NCBI RefSeq assembly: GCF_900231835.1
Contig: NZ_OCTN01000003.1
Span: 124,001-188,000, forward strand
DNA: 64,000 nt
Source: Pontivivens marinum
GTDB taxonomy: Bacteria; Pseudomonadota; Alphaproteobacteria; Rhodobacterales; Rhodobacteraceae
Direction: 5' to 3'
Part shown: in pieces, positions 49,091 through 56,514 of the stretch
Layout of the letters: each line of letters begins with the position of its first letter
Position numbering within the stretch: position 1 is the first letter of the stretch
Made by a program: the position numbers and the translations under genes
Notes under the pieces: generated by a model
What the model was told of the DNA's origin: nothing
Databases searched by the model: none
The model's input: only the letters and a program-made list of their open reading frames with translations

Positions 49091-49420
49091 TTAGCGGGCC
49101 GTCACAGGCAGGCGCGCATTGGCAATCCAGCGCGCACGGTTATCAGGATCGGCCAGCACAGCAGCAATCCGCGCCTGCGTGGCCTGCGTTACGGGTCCGG
49201 CAACACGACCGCCGGCCCGCACCACCACACCGTCCGGCGTATTCGTGACCTCAACCACCGGCGAGTACCCCCGCAGCGATTGCAACGCCCGCCACAAATC
49301 CTGCCGGATCAGATGCGCGAGTCGGCCACGGCGCAACGCCGGAAAGCTGGCCGTTGCGTCCACATCAAATCGCGCAGGCAACTGCCGCGACAGCGTTAGA
49401 ACGGTGTCGGTTCGGTTCAT
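49091..49420 (-). CDS. Small soluble protein of unknown function
   Basis: 109 residues from ATG 49420: MNRTDTVLTLSRQLPARFDVDA, then an Arg-rich helical segment (RRGRLAHLIRQDLWRALQSLRG) and VVEVTNTPDGVVVRAGGRV. No family recognised. A GTG at 49441 overlapping the upstream stop (GTGA) is an alternative start that would add seven residues and couple translation; neither start has a good ribosome site. It belongs to the pccB downstream cluster. Confidence 0.65.
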   Translation of the reverse strand: MNRTDTVLTLSRQLPARFDVDATASFPALRRGRLAHLIRQDLWRALQSLRGYSPVVEVTNTPDGVVVRAGGRVAGPVTQATQARIAAVLADPDNRARWIANARLPVTAR

Positions 49421-49437
49421 ATGCCAGCTGGATCGGC

Positions 49438-49686
49438 TCACTTGCGCAGGGCCTCAATCAACTCATCCTTGCTCATGTCCGAGCGGCCCTCGATATCGAG
49501 CTCCTGCGCTCGGCTGTACAGCTCCTGTTTGGTCCACTCCTCATAGGCAGGATTAGAGCCGCCCTTTGCCGAAGCACTATCACCCGCATTGGCGATGGCC
49601 GCGGATTTGGACTTGGAATAGCCCTCATCGCGCAGCGCCTCGTATTTCTCATCGTCCTTGATGGAGTTCCCGTGATCCTTGGTCAT
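49438..49686 (-). CDS. Rho termination factor N-terminal-like protein (DUF7218-like)
   Basis: 82 residues. The first half (MTKDHGNSIKDDEKYEALRDEGYSKSKSAAIANA-type, many Lys/Ser) matches the small stress proteins with DUF7218; the second half (WTKQELYSRAQELDIEGRSDMSKDELIEALRK) is a Rho_N/SAP-like helix-extended-helix nucleic-acid-binding motif. Probably a small DNA/RNA-binding protein. The ATG at 49686 follows GGAGAGCAGG. Directly downstream of pccB (32 bases). Confidence 0.8.
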   Translation of the reverse strand: MTKDHGNSIKDDEKYEALRDEGYSKSKSAAIANAGDSASAKGGSNPAYEEWTKQELYSRAQELDIEGRSDMSKDELIEALRK

Positions 49687-49718
49687 ATCCTGCTCTCCTT
49701 CTGAAACGTCGGTTTCTA

Positions 49719-51251
49719 TCAGAGTGGAATGTTGTCGTGCTTTTTCCACGGCAGCGCCTGCTTTTTATTGCGCAGCGAGGCGAAGGCGCGGCTGACGCGG
49801 CGGCGGGTGGAGTGGGGTAGGATGACCTCGTCGATGAAGCCCTTCTCGGCCGCCTTGAACGGGTTCGCGAAGGCTTCCTCGTAATCCGCCGTGCGCTCCG
49901 CGATCTTATCGGGATCGCCCAGTTCGTTGCGATAGATAATCTCCACCGCGCCCTTGGCCCCCATCACGGCGATTTCTGCCGTTGGCCATGCGTAATTCAC
50001 ATCCGCCTTGATATGCTTGGAGGCCATAACATCGTAGGCGCCGCCGTAAGCCTTGCGCGTGATGACTGTCACCTTGGGCACTGTTGCCTCGCCGTAAGCG
50101 AACAGCAGTTTCGCGCCGTGCTTGATCACGCCGTTCCATTCCTGCGACGTGCCGGGCAGGAATCCCGGAACATCCACCAGCGTCAGCAGCGGGATTCCGA
50201 AGCAATCGCAGAAGCGGACGAAGCGTGCGGCCTTGCGACTGGCGGCGATGTCCAGACAACCGGCCAGCACCAGCGGCTGGTTTGCGACAACGCCAACGGT
50301 CCGTCCCTCAAGCCGGATAAAGCCGGTCAGGATATTCTTGGCATAGGCCTCCTGAATCTCGAAGAAATCGCCCTCATCCGCCAGCTTGGTGATCAGTTCC
50401 TTCATGTCGTAGGGCGTGTTCGCATTGTCGGGGATCAGCGTATCAAGGCTGTCATCAATGCGGTTCGCGTCGTCAAAGGACGGGCGCACAGGTGGCTTTT
50501 CACGGTTGGACAGCGGCAGCAGATCGACCAGGCGGCGGACCTCGGCCAAGGTCTCAACATCGTTTTCGTAAGCTGCATCCGCGACGGACGATTTGGCCGT
50601 ATGCGTGGATGCACCGCCCAGCTCCTCTGCCGTGACCGTTTCATTCGTCACGGTTTTCACAACGTCAGGGCCGGTGACGAACATGTAGGACGAATCGCGG
50701 ACCATAAAGATGAAGTCCGTCATGGCCGGCGAATAGACCGCGCCACCTGCACATGGCCCCATAATGACGGAGATTTGCGGGATCACGCCCGATGCCTCAA
50801 TATTGCGCTGGAACACCTCGGCATAGCCGGCGAGGGAGGCGACTCCCTCCTGAATACGCGCGCCGCCGGAATCGTTCAGGCCGATCACTGGGGCGCCGTT
50901 TTGCATCGCCATGTCCATGATCTTACAGATTTTCTGTGCATGGGTTTCGGAGAGCGACCCACCCAAAACCGTGAAATCCTGCGAGAACACATAGACCTGA
51001 CGCCCATTGATCGTGCCCCAGCCGGTAATGACGCCATCCCCGGGATATTTCTGTTTCTCCATCCCGAAATCGACCGCACGGTGCGCGACGAACATGTCGT
51101 ATTCCTCGAAGCTATCCGGATCGAGCAGCACGTCCAGACGCTCACGCGCGGTGAGCTTTCCGTTTTTATGCTGACGGTCAATGCGGGCCTGTCCACCGCC
51201 AAGGCGGGCCTGAGCGCGGCGTTGTTCGAGCTGATCGAGAATGTCCCTCAC
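49719..51251 (-). CDS. pccB: Propionyl-CoA carboxylase beta subunit
   Basis: 510-residue carboxyltransferase. Moves CO2 from biotin on PccA to propionyl-CoA. Two crotonase-like halves: [21 protein letters not shown] and [14 protein letters not shown] with [17 protein letters not shown] (N-half oxyanion hole), and [29 protein letters not shown] with [10 protein letters not shown] (C-half). The start is a GTG with GGAGGACG upstream. The intergenic region ahead of it (divergent tetR) carries TTGCAAA-type sites for the PccR-like regulator encoded 2 kb away. Confidence 0.95.
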   Translation of the reverse strand: MRDILDQLEQRRAQARLGGGQARIDRQHKNGKLTARERLDVLLDPDSFEEYDMFVAHRAVDFGMEKQKYPGDGVITGWGTINGRQVYVFSQDFTVLGGSLSETHAQKICKIMDMAMQNGAPVIGLNDSGGARIQEGVASLAGYAEVFQRNIEASGVIPQISVIMGPCAGGAVYSPAMTDFIFMVRDSSYMFVTGPDVVKTVTNETVTAEELGGASTHTAKSSVADAAYENDVETLAEVRRLVDLLPLSNREKPPVRPSFDDANRIDDSLDTLIPDNANTPYDMKELITKLADEGDFFEIQEAYAKNILTGFIRLEGRTVGVVANQPLVLAGCLDIAASRKAARFVRFCDCFGIPLLTLVDVPGFLPGTSQEWNGVIKHGAKLLFAYGEATVPKVTVITRKAYGGAYDVMASKHIKADVNYAWPTAEIAVMGAKGAVEIIYRNELGDPDKIAERTADYEEAFANPFKAAEKGFIDEVILPHSTRRRVSRAFASLRNKKQALPWKKHDNIPL

Positions 51252-51323
51252 GGCGTCCTCCGAATGTGTGGTTCATAGATACGGTAACGGCACTGCATCG
51301 CGGGGGGAACAAAAAACAGGTGG

Positions 51324-51373
51324 CTTTGCAAATATGCGCACCAATCAAATCTGCGAATTGCGAAGTTGCAAAG
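51324..51373. promoter_or_regulatory. Candidate PccR-type operator region before pccB
   Basis: CTTTGCAA at 51324-51331 and TTGCAAAG at 51366-51373 form an inverted pair. Between them TGCGAA occurs twice (TCTGCGAA 51350, ATTGCGAA 51357). The TTTGCAAA core is the same as the two boxes before the PccR-like gene. It is 73 bases upstream of the pccB start and also upstream of tetR. Function inferred from motif identity and location. Confidence 0.55.
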
Positions 51374-51425
51374 CTGATTGGCAACCGCGCCCATCCTCGC
51401 TATCACACGCACAAGGAGAACCGGC

Positions 51426-51449
51426 ATGATCCCCATACACGCACAATGA
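51426..51449 (+). CDS. Possible 7-codon leader ORF of tetR
   Basis: ATG at 51426 with the strong AAGGAGAACC site upstream encodes MIPIHAQ and stops at a TGA that overlaps the tetR ATG by four bases (ATGA, 51446-51449). tetR has no ribosome site of its own, so the leader probably serves to load ribosomes for it. Confidence 0.45.
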   Translation: MIPIHAQ

Positions 51450-52048
51450 CCTCGACCCAAGAACGCCACGCCGCCCTGCGCGAACGGCTGATCGACGCCG
51501 CACAGGTGCAAATCACCGATGCCGGACTCAGCGCGATCAAGGCGCGCACGCTGGCCACGCAGGTGGGATGCTCGGTCGGCGCGATCTACACCGTATTTCC
51601 CGACCTGCACACGCTGATATTAGCCGTGAATGGCCGGACATTTTCCGCCATGGGCGTCGAGATTTCCGCCGCCGTTGCCGCCGTTCAGGATGGGACCCCG
51701 CCCGAGCGGCTGATTGCCATGGCGCGAACCTATCTGTCCTTCGCGATTGCCAATCCCCGCCGGTGGAAAGCCCTGTTCGATATCGAGATGAGCGTCGATT
51801 CCGGTGTGCCCTCTTGGTACGTCGCGGCGGTCGGGCAATTGTTCGAGCTTATCTCCACCCCGCTGCGCGATCTGTCCCCCGATGCCAGCGAGCAGCGGAT
51901 CGACATGATGACGCGGGGGCTGTTTTCCTCGATCCACGGGATTGTCCTGCTGGGTGTCGAAAACCGCATCTCCGCCGTCCCCCGTGAGGGGTTGGAGGAG
52001 ATGATCAGCTTTATCATCCACGCAGCATCTGACGTCACGTCAGCCTGA
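51446..52048 (+). CDS. TetR/AcrR family repressor
   Basis: 200 residues. N-terminal HTH (ALRERLIDAAQVQITDAGLSAIKARTLATQVGCSVGAIYTVFPDLHTLILAVN, about 9-60), whose second helix GAIYTVF is classic TetR. The C-terminal helical domain resembles the WHG/TetR_C group. Its likely operators are three copies of TGAACRAYGTTCA just downstream, the first overlapping its own stop codon, before the PspA gene. Divergent from pccB. Ligand unknown. Confidence 0.88.
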   Translation: MTSTQERHAALRERLIDAAQVQITDAGLSAIKARTLATQVGCSVGAIYTVFPDLHTLILAVNGRTFSAMGVEISAAVAAVQDGTPPERLIAMARTYLSFAIANPRRWKALFDIEMSVDSGVPSWYVAAVGQLFELISTPLRDLSPDASEQRIDMMTRGLFSSIHGIVLLGVENRISAVPREGLEEMISFIIHAASDVTSA

Positions 52049-52115
52049 ACAACGTTCACAAATGAGTTGAACGACGTTCACGAAATCCCCATATCAACTT
52101 CATGAACGATGTTCA
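52046..52115 (+). promoter_or_regulatory. Three TGAACRAYGTTCA operators and the pspA-like promoter
   Basis: The 13-bp palindrome occurs at 52046-52058, 52068-52080 and 52103-52115 (spacers AAC, GAC, GAT). A possible promoter is TTGAAC (52067-52072), 17 bases, CATATC (52090-52095), so operator two covers the -35 and operator three lies just after the -10. Ideal for repression by the adjacent TetR protein. Confidence 0.75.
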
Positions 52116-52137
52116 CAAGCACTTCGTGAAGGGAGAT

Positions 52138-52857
52138 ATGATGTTAAAACTGATAGAGACCCTGTGGCGCGGCAATCAGGCCCGCATGCATGATGCCGCC
52201 ACCGACCGTTATGCCGTTGAGCTGATCGAGCAGAAAATCCGCGATGCACAAACCGCATTTCGCGCGGCCAAGGGCACACTGGCCACCCTGATACAGCGTG
52301 AGCGGGTCGAGGCACGCGCGCTAGAAACATTGGATGCCCGCATCACCGACCTGACCACCCGCGCCGAAATGGCACTGCGCGATGGGCGTGAATATCTGGC
52401 ACAGGACGCGGCGACCTCCCTCGCGGATCTGGAGAACGAGCGGCAGGTACGCCGTGACACGCTGGACCGGTTACAGGCAAAATGCGCGCGATTGCAGCAC
52501 AATCTGGACCGGACAAACCGCCGGATCATTGATCTGAGGCAAGGCGCAATCGGCGCACGGGCCGTTGATCGTGAACGCCGCGCACAGGCATCACTGGGCG
52601 CCAGCGCCGCAACGCCCCATATGGCCGAGGCGGAGGAGTTGATCGCCCGCGTCATGGGCGCCGATGATCCGTTCGAGCATGACCAGATCGTTCAGGAAAT
52701 CGATGCGGGGCTGAATGGTTCCGACGTCACCACGCGCCTGGGCGCGGCCGGATATGGCGCACCCACCCGCATTCGCGCCGATGATGTGCTGGCAAGGCTA
52801 AGGGCCAACCGGAACGCGACTCTAACACAAGCTGCCCCAACACAGGCCAAAGGATAA
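52138..52857 (+). CDS. PspA/IM30-family membrane stress protein
   Basis: 239 residues, almost entirely helical and coiled-coil, with an amphipathic N-terminus (MLKLIETLWRGNQARMHDAATDRYAVELIE). Members polymerise on damaged inner membranes and keep proton tightness. The ATG at 52138 follows AAGGGAG. Instead of the usual PspF/sigma-54 control, this gene follows three operators of the adjacent TetR gene. A two-helix membrane protein gene follows 4 bases later, suggesting the membrane partner. Confidence 0.85.
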   Translation: MMLKLIETLWRGNQARMHDAATDRYAVELIEQKIRDAQTAFRAAKGTLATLIQRERVEARALETLDARITDLTTRAEMALRDGREYLAQDAATSLADLENERQVRRDTLDRLQAKCARLQHNLDRTNRRIIDLRQGAIGARAVDRERRAQASLGASAATPHMAEAEELIARVMGADDPFEHDQIVQEIDAGLNGSDVTTRLGAAGYGAPTRIRADDVLARLRANRNATLTQAAPTQAKG

Positions 52858-52861
52858 GATT

Positions 52862-53137
52862 ATGAAAAACGAAAACAGCAACTCGATCTACACACTGTTT
52901 AACATGCTGGGCGTCGCCACGGCTTACGGCATGTTGGCCCTGTCCATCTGGATGGCCCCCGTTGATCTGTCCACCAAGGGGTTCTGGGGCATGGGTGTGT
53001 TCCTGCTGACGCTCAGTCTGGTTAATCTGGTGAAATACCGCATTGATGACCGCATTCAGGCGGACCGGATCAGACAGCTGGAAGCCGCACGCGATGATAA
53101 GCTGCTGACCGACTTCGTCACCGACGCCAAGAGCTAA
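52862..53137 (+). CDS. YiaA/B-like two-helix inner-membrane protein
   Basis: 91 residues with two hydrophobic helices (about 12-31 TLFNMLGVATAYGMLALSIW, about 40-58 GFWGMGVFLLTLSLVNLV) and a charged cytoplasmic tail of about 30 residues. Layout and the helix-loop-helix KGFWGMGVF resemble YiaA/YiaB proteins, sometimes found next to pspA. Starts four bases after the pspA stop; ribosome site AAAGGATAAG. Probably recruits or regulates the PspA protein at the membrane; inference. Confidence 0.7.
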   Translation: MKNENSNSIYTLFNMLGVATAYGMLALSIWMAPVDLSTKGFWGMGVFLLTLSLVNLVKYRIDDRIQADRIRQLEAARDDKLLTDFVTDAKS

Positions 53138-53146
53138 CCCCTTGCC

Positions 53147-53189
53147 GCTCCGCTTTGCAAAGACCATCATCAGGTTTGCAAAGCGGGGC
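53147..53189 (+). promoter_or_regulatory. PccR operator: 15-bp inverted repeat with two TTTGCAAA boxes
   Basis: GCTCCGCTTTGCAAA (53147-53161) and TTTGCAAAGCGGGGC (53175-53189) form an inverted repeat with one wobble; the TTTGCAAA boxes are 21 bases centre to centre, i.e. two helical turns. TTGCCG (53142-53147) and CATCAT (53165-53170) are a possible -35/-10 pair with 17-base spacing, so the operator encloses the promoter and ends 6 bases before the ATG. Autoregulation is implied. Confidence 0.75.
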
Positions 53190-53195
53190 GGATAC

Positions 53196-54575
53196 ATGGC
53201 GCGAACCAAATTATATGCTGGGGTAAAGCTGCGCGAACTGCGTCGCGGCCACGACCTGACTCAAAAGGCATTCGCGGCGCGGCTGGGTGTATCGCTCAGC
53301 TATCTCAACCAGATGGAGAACAATCACAGGCCGGTTGCGTCCTCCGTCCTCTTGGCGCTGGCCCGTGAATTTGCATACGACATCACCACGCTGGAGGCAG
53401 GCGAGGCAGACCGCATCGCCACCGACATGCGTGAGGCGCTGGCCGATCCGGGGCTAGAGGACGTGCCGCAGGCGGACCTGTCCCTTGTCGCCAGCAACGC
53501 CCCTGCCCTTGCCCGTGCCTTCCTGACGCTGCACCGCCAGCACAAGGAAACGACCGAGCGGTTGGCGACTCTGGACGAAAAGCTGGCCCATACCGGATTG
53601 GTCCCCCAACCGTGGGAGGAGGTCCGCGATTTCTTTCACTATTGCGACAACTATATCGACGCGATTGACCGCGCGGCGGAGGGGTTCGCAACCCGTCACC
53701 TGACGGGACCAGACGTGATGGCCGATCTGTCAGCATGGCTACAGGGGGGCGGCATGCGTCTGGCCCTGCACAGCAACGGCCCGATCCGGCACTTTGACGG
53801 CACCACGCTGACCCTGTCCGCCACGGCCAATGCCCAAACCCAGACCTTTCAGGCGCTACACCAAATCGGCCTGATCGCACATGGGGAGCTGATCGACGCG
53901 ACACTGGACCTTGCCCGATTTACCTCGGACGAGGCGCGAGGCATTGCGCGGGTCGGCTTGGCAAACTATTTCGCGGGTGCGGCACAGATGCCCTATTCCC
54001 GCTTTGCCGAGGGTGCGCGCGATTTGCGCCATGATCTGGAGCTGCTCGCCACCCGATTTGGCGCATCGGTGGAACAGGTGGCGCATCGCCTCTCAACCCT
54101 GCAACGCCCCGGCGCGCGGGGGGTCCCGTTCTTTTTCGTGCGCGTTGATCCATCGGGCACAATCACCAAGCGCCATTCCGCCACCCGCCTGCAATTCGCG
54201 CGGTTCGGCGGTGCCTGTCCCCTGTGGAACGTGCATCGCGCCTTTGAGCAACCGAACGAGTTCCTGCGCCAACTGGCCGAAACGCCGGACGGCATGCGCT
54301 ATTTCAGCCTGTCGCGGGATGTGTCCAAGCGGGGTGGGCATTTCAACGCCCCCGTGCGGCGGCAGGCCATCGGGCTGGGCTGTGAAATTAGCCACGCGCC
54401 GGAACTGGTTTACGCCGATGGCATGGTTGAGGGCACGCCCCAATTCGAGCCGATCGGCGTGTCCTGTCGCATCTGTGCACGCACCGCTTGCCACCAACGC
54501 GCAGTGCCGCCATTGGAGCGCGCGGTGCGAATTGATCCCGATAAACGGGGCGCGCTGCCCTACGCATTGGATTGA
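53196..54575 (+). CDS. pccR: PccR-like short-chain acyl-CoA regulator (XRE/ScfR family)
   Basis: 459 residues. XRE helix-turn-helix at about 12-65 (LRELRRGHDLTQKAFAARLGVSLSYLNQMENNHRPV). The rest is the large ScfR/IrrE-type effector domain (DUF955 and DUF2083 regions; FGGACPLWNVHRAFEQPNEFLRQLAETPDG and C-terminal GVSCRICARTACHQRAVPP with Cys/His). Rhodobacter PccR is known to sense propionyl-CoA and control pccB through TTTGCAAA sites; the same sites occur here. Regulates the propionate genes and itself. Start at ATG 53196 (MARTKLYAG) follows GGGGCGG. Confidence 0.85.
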   Translation: MARTKLYAGVKLRELRRGHDLTQKAFAARLGVSLSYLNQMENNHRPVASSVLLALAREFAYDITTLEAGEADRIATDMREALADPGLEDVPQADLSLVASNAPALARAFLTLHRQHKETTERLATLDEKLAHTGLVPQPWEEVRDFFHYCDNYIDAIDRAAEGFATRHLTGPDVMADLSAWLQGGGMRLALHSNGPIRHFDGTTLTLSATANAQTQTFQALHQIGLIAHGELIDATLDLARFTSDEARGIARVGLANYFAGAAQMPYSRFAEGARDLRHDLELLATRFGASVEQVAHRLSTLQRPGARGVPFFFVRVDPSGTITKRHSATRLQFARFGGACPLWNVHRAFEQPNEFLRQLAETPDGMRYFSLSRDVSKRGGHFNAPVRRQAIGLGCEISHAPELVYADGMVEGTPQFEPIGVSCRICARTACHQRAVPPLERAVRIDPDKRGALPYALD

Positions 54576-54628
54576 CTGCACGGCGCGGACATTCAATTGA
54601 TAGGAAAAGCATTCAAGGGAGAAACGTC

Positions 54629-55081
54629 ATGGAACTTACCGGCACACGCATTATCGCCGCTGATCGCGCAACCGTTTGGGCAGCATTGAACGATCCGGAA
54701 GTTCTAAAGGCCTGCATCCCCGGCTGCCAGGAGCTGAGCGGATCACCCGAGGATGGGTTCGAGGCAACCGTCGTGCAAAAGGTCGGGCCGGTAAAGGCGA
54801 CGTTCAAGGGCGCGGTAACATTGCAGGACGTGAACGCCCCCACCAGCTATCGCATCGTGGGTGAGGGCAAAGGTGGCGCCGCCGGTTTCGCCAAGGGCGA
54901 CGCGGCCGTAACCTTGGCCGAGGTCGAGGACGGCACCGAACTGTCCTACACCGTAGACGCCAAGATCGGCGGCAAATTGGCCCAGCTAGGATCGCGCATC
55001 GTGGACGGCTTTGCGAAGAAGATGGCAGACAAGTTTTTCGAGGACTTCAAGACTCAGGTGGAGGGTTCGGGGGAGGCCTGA
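54629..55081 (+). CDS. CoxG/SRPBCC family protein
   Basis: 150 residues, a START-like hydrophobic-ligand fold of the carbon-monoxide-dehydrogenase subunit G group: VWAALNDPEVLKACIPGCQEL (about 15-35), VGPVKATFKGAV, and a C-terminal helix VDGFAKKMADKFFEDFKTQV. No CO dehydrogenase genes are here, so its role (membrane recruiting or small-molecule binding) is open. The ATG at 54629 follows AAGGGAG. The last 28 bases overlap the convergent KAP gene. Confidence 0.85.
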   Translation: MELTGTRIIAADRATVWAALNDPEVLKACIPGCQELSGSPEDGFEATVVQKVGPVKATFKGAVTLQDVNAPTSYRIVGEGKGGAAGFAKGDAAVTLAEVEDGTELSYTVDAKIGGKLAQLGSRIVDGFAKKMADKFFEDFKTQVEGSGEA

Positions 55082-56412
55082 GGGCCTGCGTTAGAACCAA
55101 CACGACGCACCAGCTTTGGGTAATCCCGAAAGGTGCAATGCGTAATGCCACTGGACTGTTCTTCAGTGGCGTTACTAACCAGTTGGCTGGCGTTTGAGAC
55201 AGTGGGATTTCGCATATCAGTCGAGCTGGGCCCGTGGCCGTATGCCTGCTGGCAGATTTCCTTAAATAGTACGCCCCATCCAACGCTGCTGCTTCCATCT
55301 GGAATCACAATATCACGGATACTGCTACTCAGATCGGCCGCTGACGTAATCATATCATCGCTACGCCCGCCAATCTCTCCTCTTTGCTCGAGACGATCGA
55401 ACACTTCCCATAATCCCGCCTGATTGATTGCGATTAGCGGCAGCAGAACAATTAAATTGAGAAGTTTCTCACTTTGCCAAAAGTGGGTACATGTTTCGAG
55501 GGTGTCCAGTATTTGCCCCATGTCACGCAAAGACATCTCGCTTTGCGTCGATTCAAAGTATTGTGTGATCAAAGCTGAGGGAGGAATTACCAATTCCTCA
55601 GCAAAAGATGCATCCGTTATATTCCGCGTACGCAGCCCCTCCGCAACAAACTGAGCTATGCTCGGTGTATCGAACCGATAGGTCCGACCAAAGAACCGGC
55701 GCAGGTATGCCTTTGCATCGAAGCCTTCGCCGTAAACAGCCTTGATCGCATGTTGCAGTTGCTCGGTATCGGTTGCCACGACAAAGGCGACGTTGGGGAT
55801 GTCGAAAAGGTGCTTGATGCGCTCCAACATCTCAATCGCATAGGTCGGGCGACAGCGGTCTAGCTCGTCGATTAGGATAGTGAAAGGTTTTTCCTCTAGG
55901 TCTTTGACTGCCTCCTTAACCTCATCTTTGAAGGCTTTGATGCTTTTCTCGGCGTCTTCAAAGCGTGAGAACAGGGCGTCCGCTTGATCTGACATCAAAC
56001 GCTCCGCAGCCGCGCTGCCCATTCGCAAAAGACCCTCTGAGGCCCCCGCTGTAAGAATGCCAGCACCGCCACGAATGCCGCCCATGGCGAGGCTCAAGGC
56101 AACCGACTTACCCACCTTTTTAAGCCGTCCCGATGGTCGATCAGGGTTCAGCGCGGCAAGCCCTTGGGTCACAGCAGCCAATACAGGCAGCAGCGCATCG
56201 TCGGCATGATCCGTTTCCCATGCATTCACATAGACGGCGTGGTCGCCCAGCCGATCGTTGAGCATGTTCATAAAGAACGTCTTGCCCAGACCCCATCCGG
56301 CGTCGACGTTCAGAACGCAGCCGTCCTGCCCGTTCACTTGCGATTTCAGAAAACGTTCGACGATATCGACGTCTTCTGTGCGGTTCAGCAGGTCTGGCTT
56401 ATCCTTTGTCAT
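55054..56412 (-). CDS. KAP-family P-loop NTPase
   Basis: 452 residues. Walker A is GWGLGKT (about 40-46), Walker B ILIDELDRCRPTYAIE (about 180-195), followed by VAFVVATDTEQLQHAI, all typical of KAP NTPases. Between the two a weakly hydrophobic Gly/Ala-rich stretch (VALSLAMGGIRGGAGILTAG, about 105-125) may be a membrane hairpin, as in many KAP proteins. KAP NTPases occur in phage-defence loci and as lone accessory genes; here there is no second defence gene. The 3' third is visibly more AT-rich than neighbours, and convergent overlap with coxG suggests a later arrival. ATG at 56412. Confidence 0.8.
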   Translation of the reverse strand: MTKDKPDLLNRTEDVDIVERFLKSQVNGQDGCVLNVDAGWGLGKTFFMNMLNDRLGDHAVYVNAWETDHADDALLPVLAAVTQGLAALNPDRPSGRLKKVGKSVALSLAMGGIRGGAGILTAGASEGLLRMGSAAAERLMSDQADALFSRFEDAEKSIKAFKDEVKEAVKDLEEKPFTILIDELDRCRPTYAIEMLERIKHLFDIPNVAFVVATDTEQLQHAIKAVYGEGFDAKAYLRRFFGRTYRFDTPSIAQFVAEGLRTRNITDASFAEELVIPPSALITQYFESTQSEMSLRDMGQILDTLETCTHFWQSEKLLNLIVLLPLIAINQAGLWEVFDRLEQRGEIGGRSDDMITSAADLSSSIRDIVIPDGSSSVGWGVLFKEICQQAYGHGPSSTDMRNPTVSNASQLVSNATEEQSSGITHCTFRDYPKLVRRVGSNAGPQASPEPST

Positions 56413-56514
56413 AGGCGCAACTGTTCCGCCCCCGCCTCTGTTTTGCAACGGCAAACCGCGTCAGGGTACAATGCGACGCTTGGCCCATTCTGCGGGGCGG
56501 TGTAGGCGGGGCGC

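Noticed and set aside
50013-51278. 421-codon plus-strand frame opposite pccB
   Set aside because: Antisense to a highly conserved carboxyltransferase, no ribosome site.
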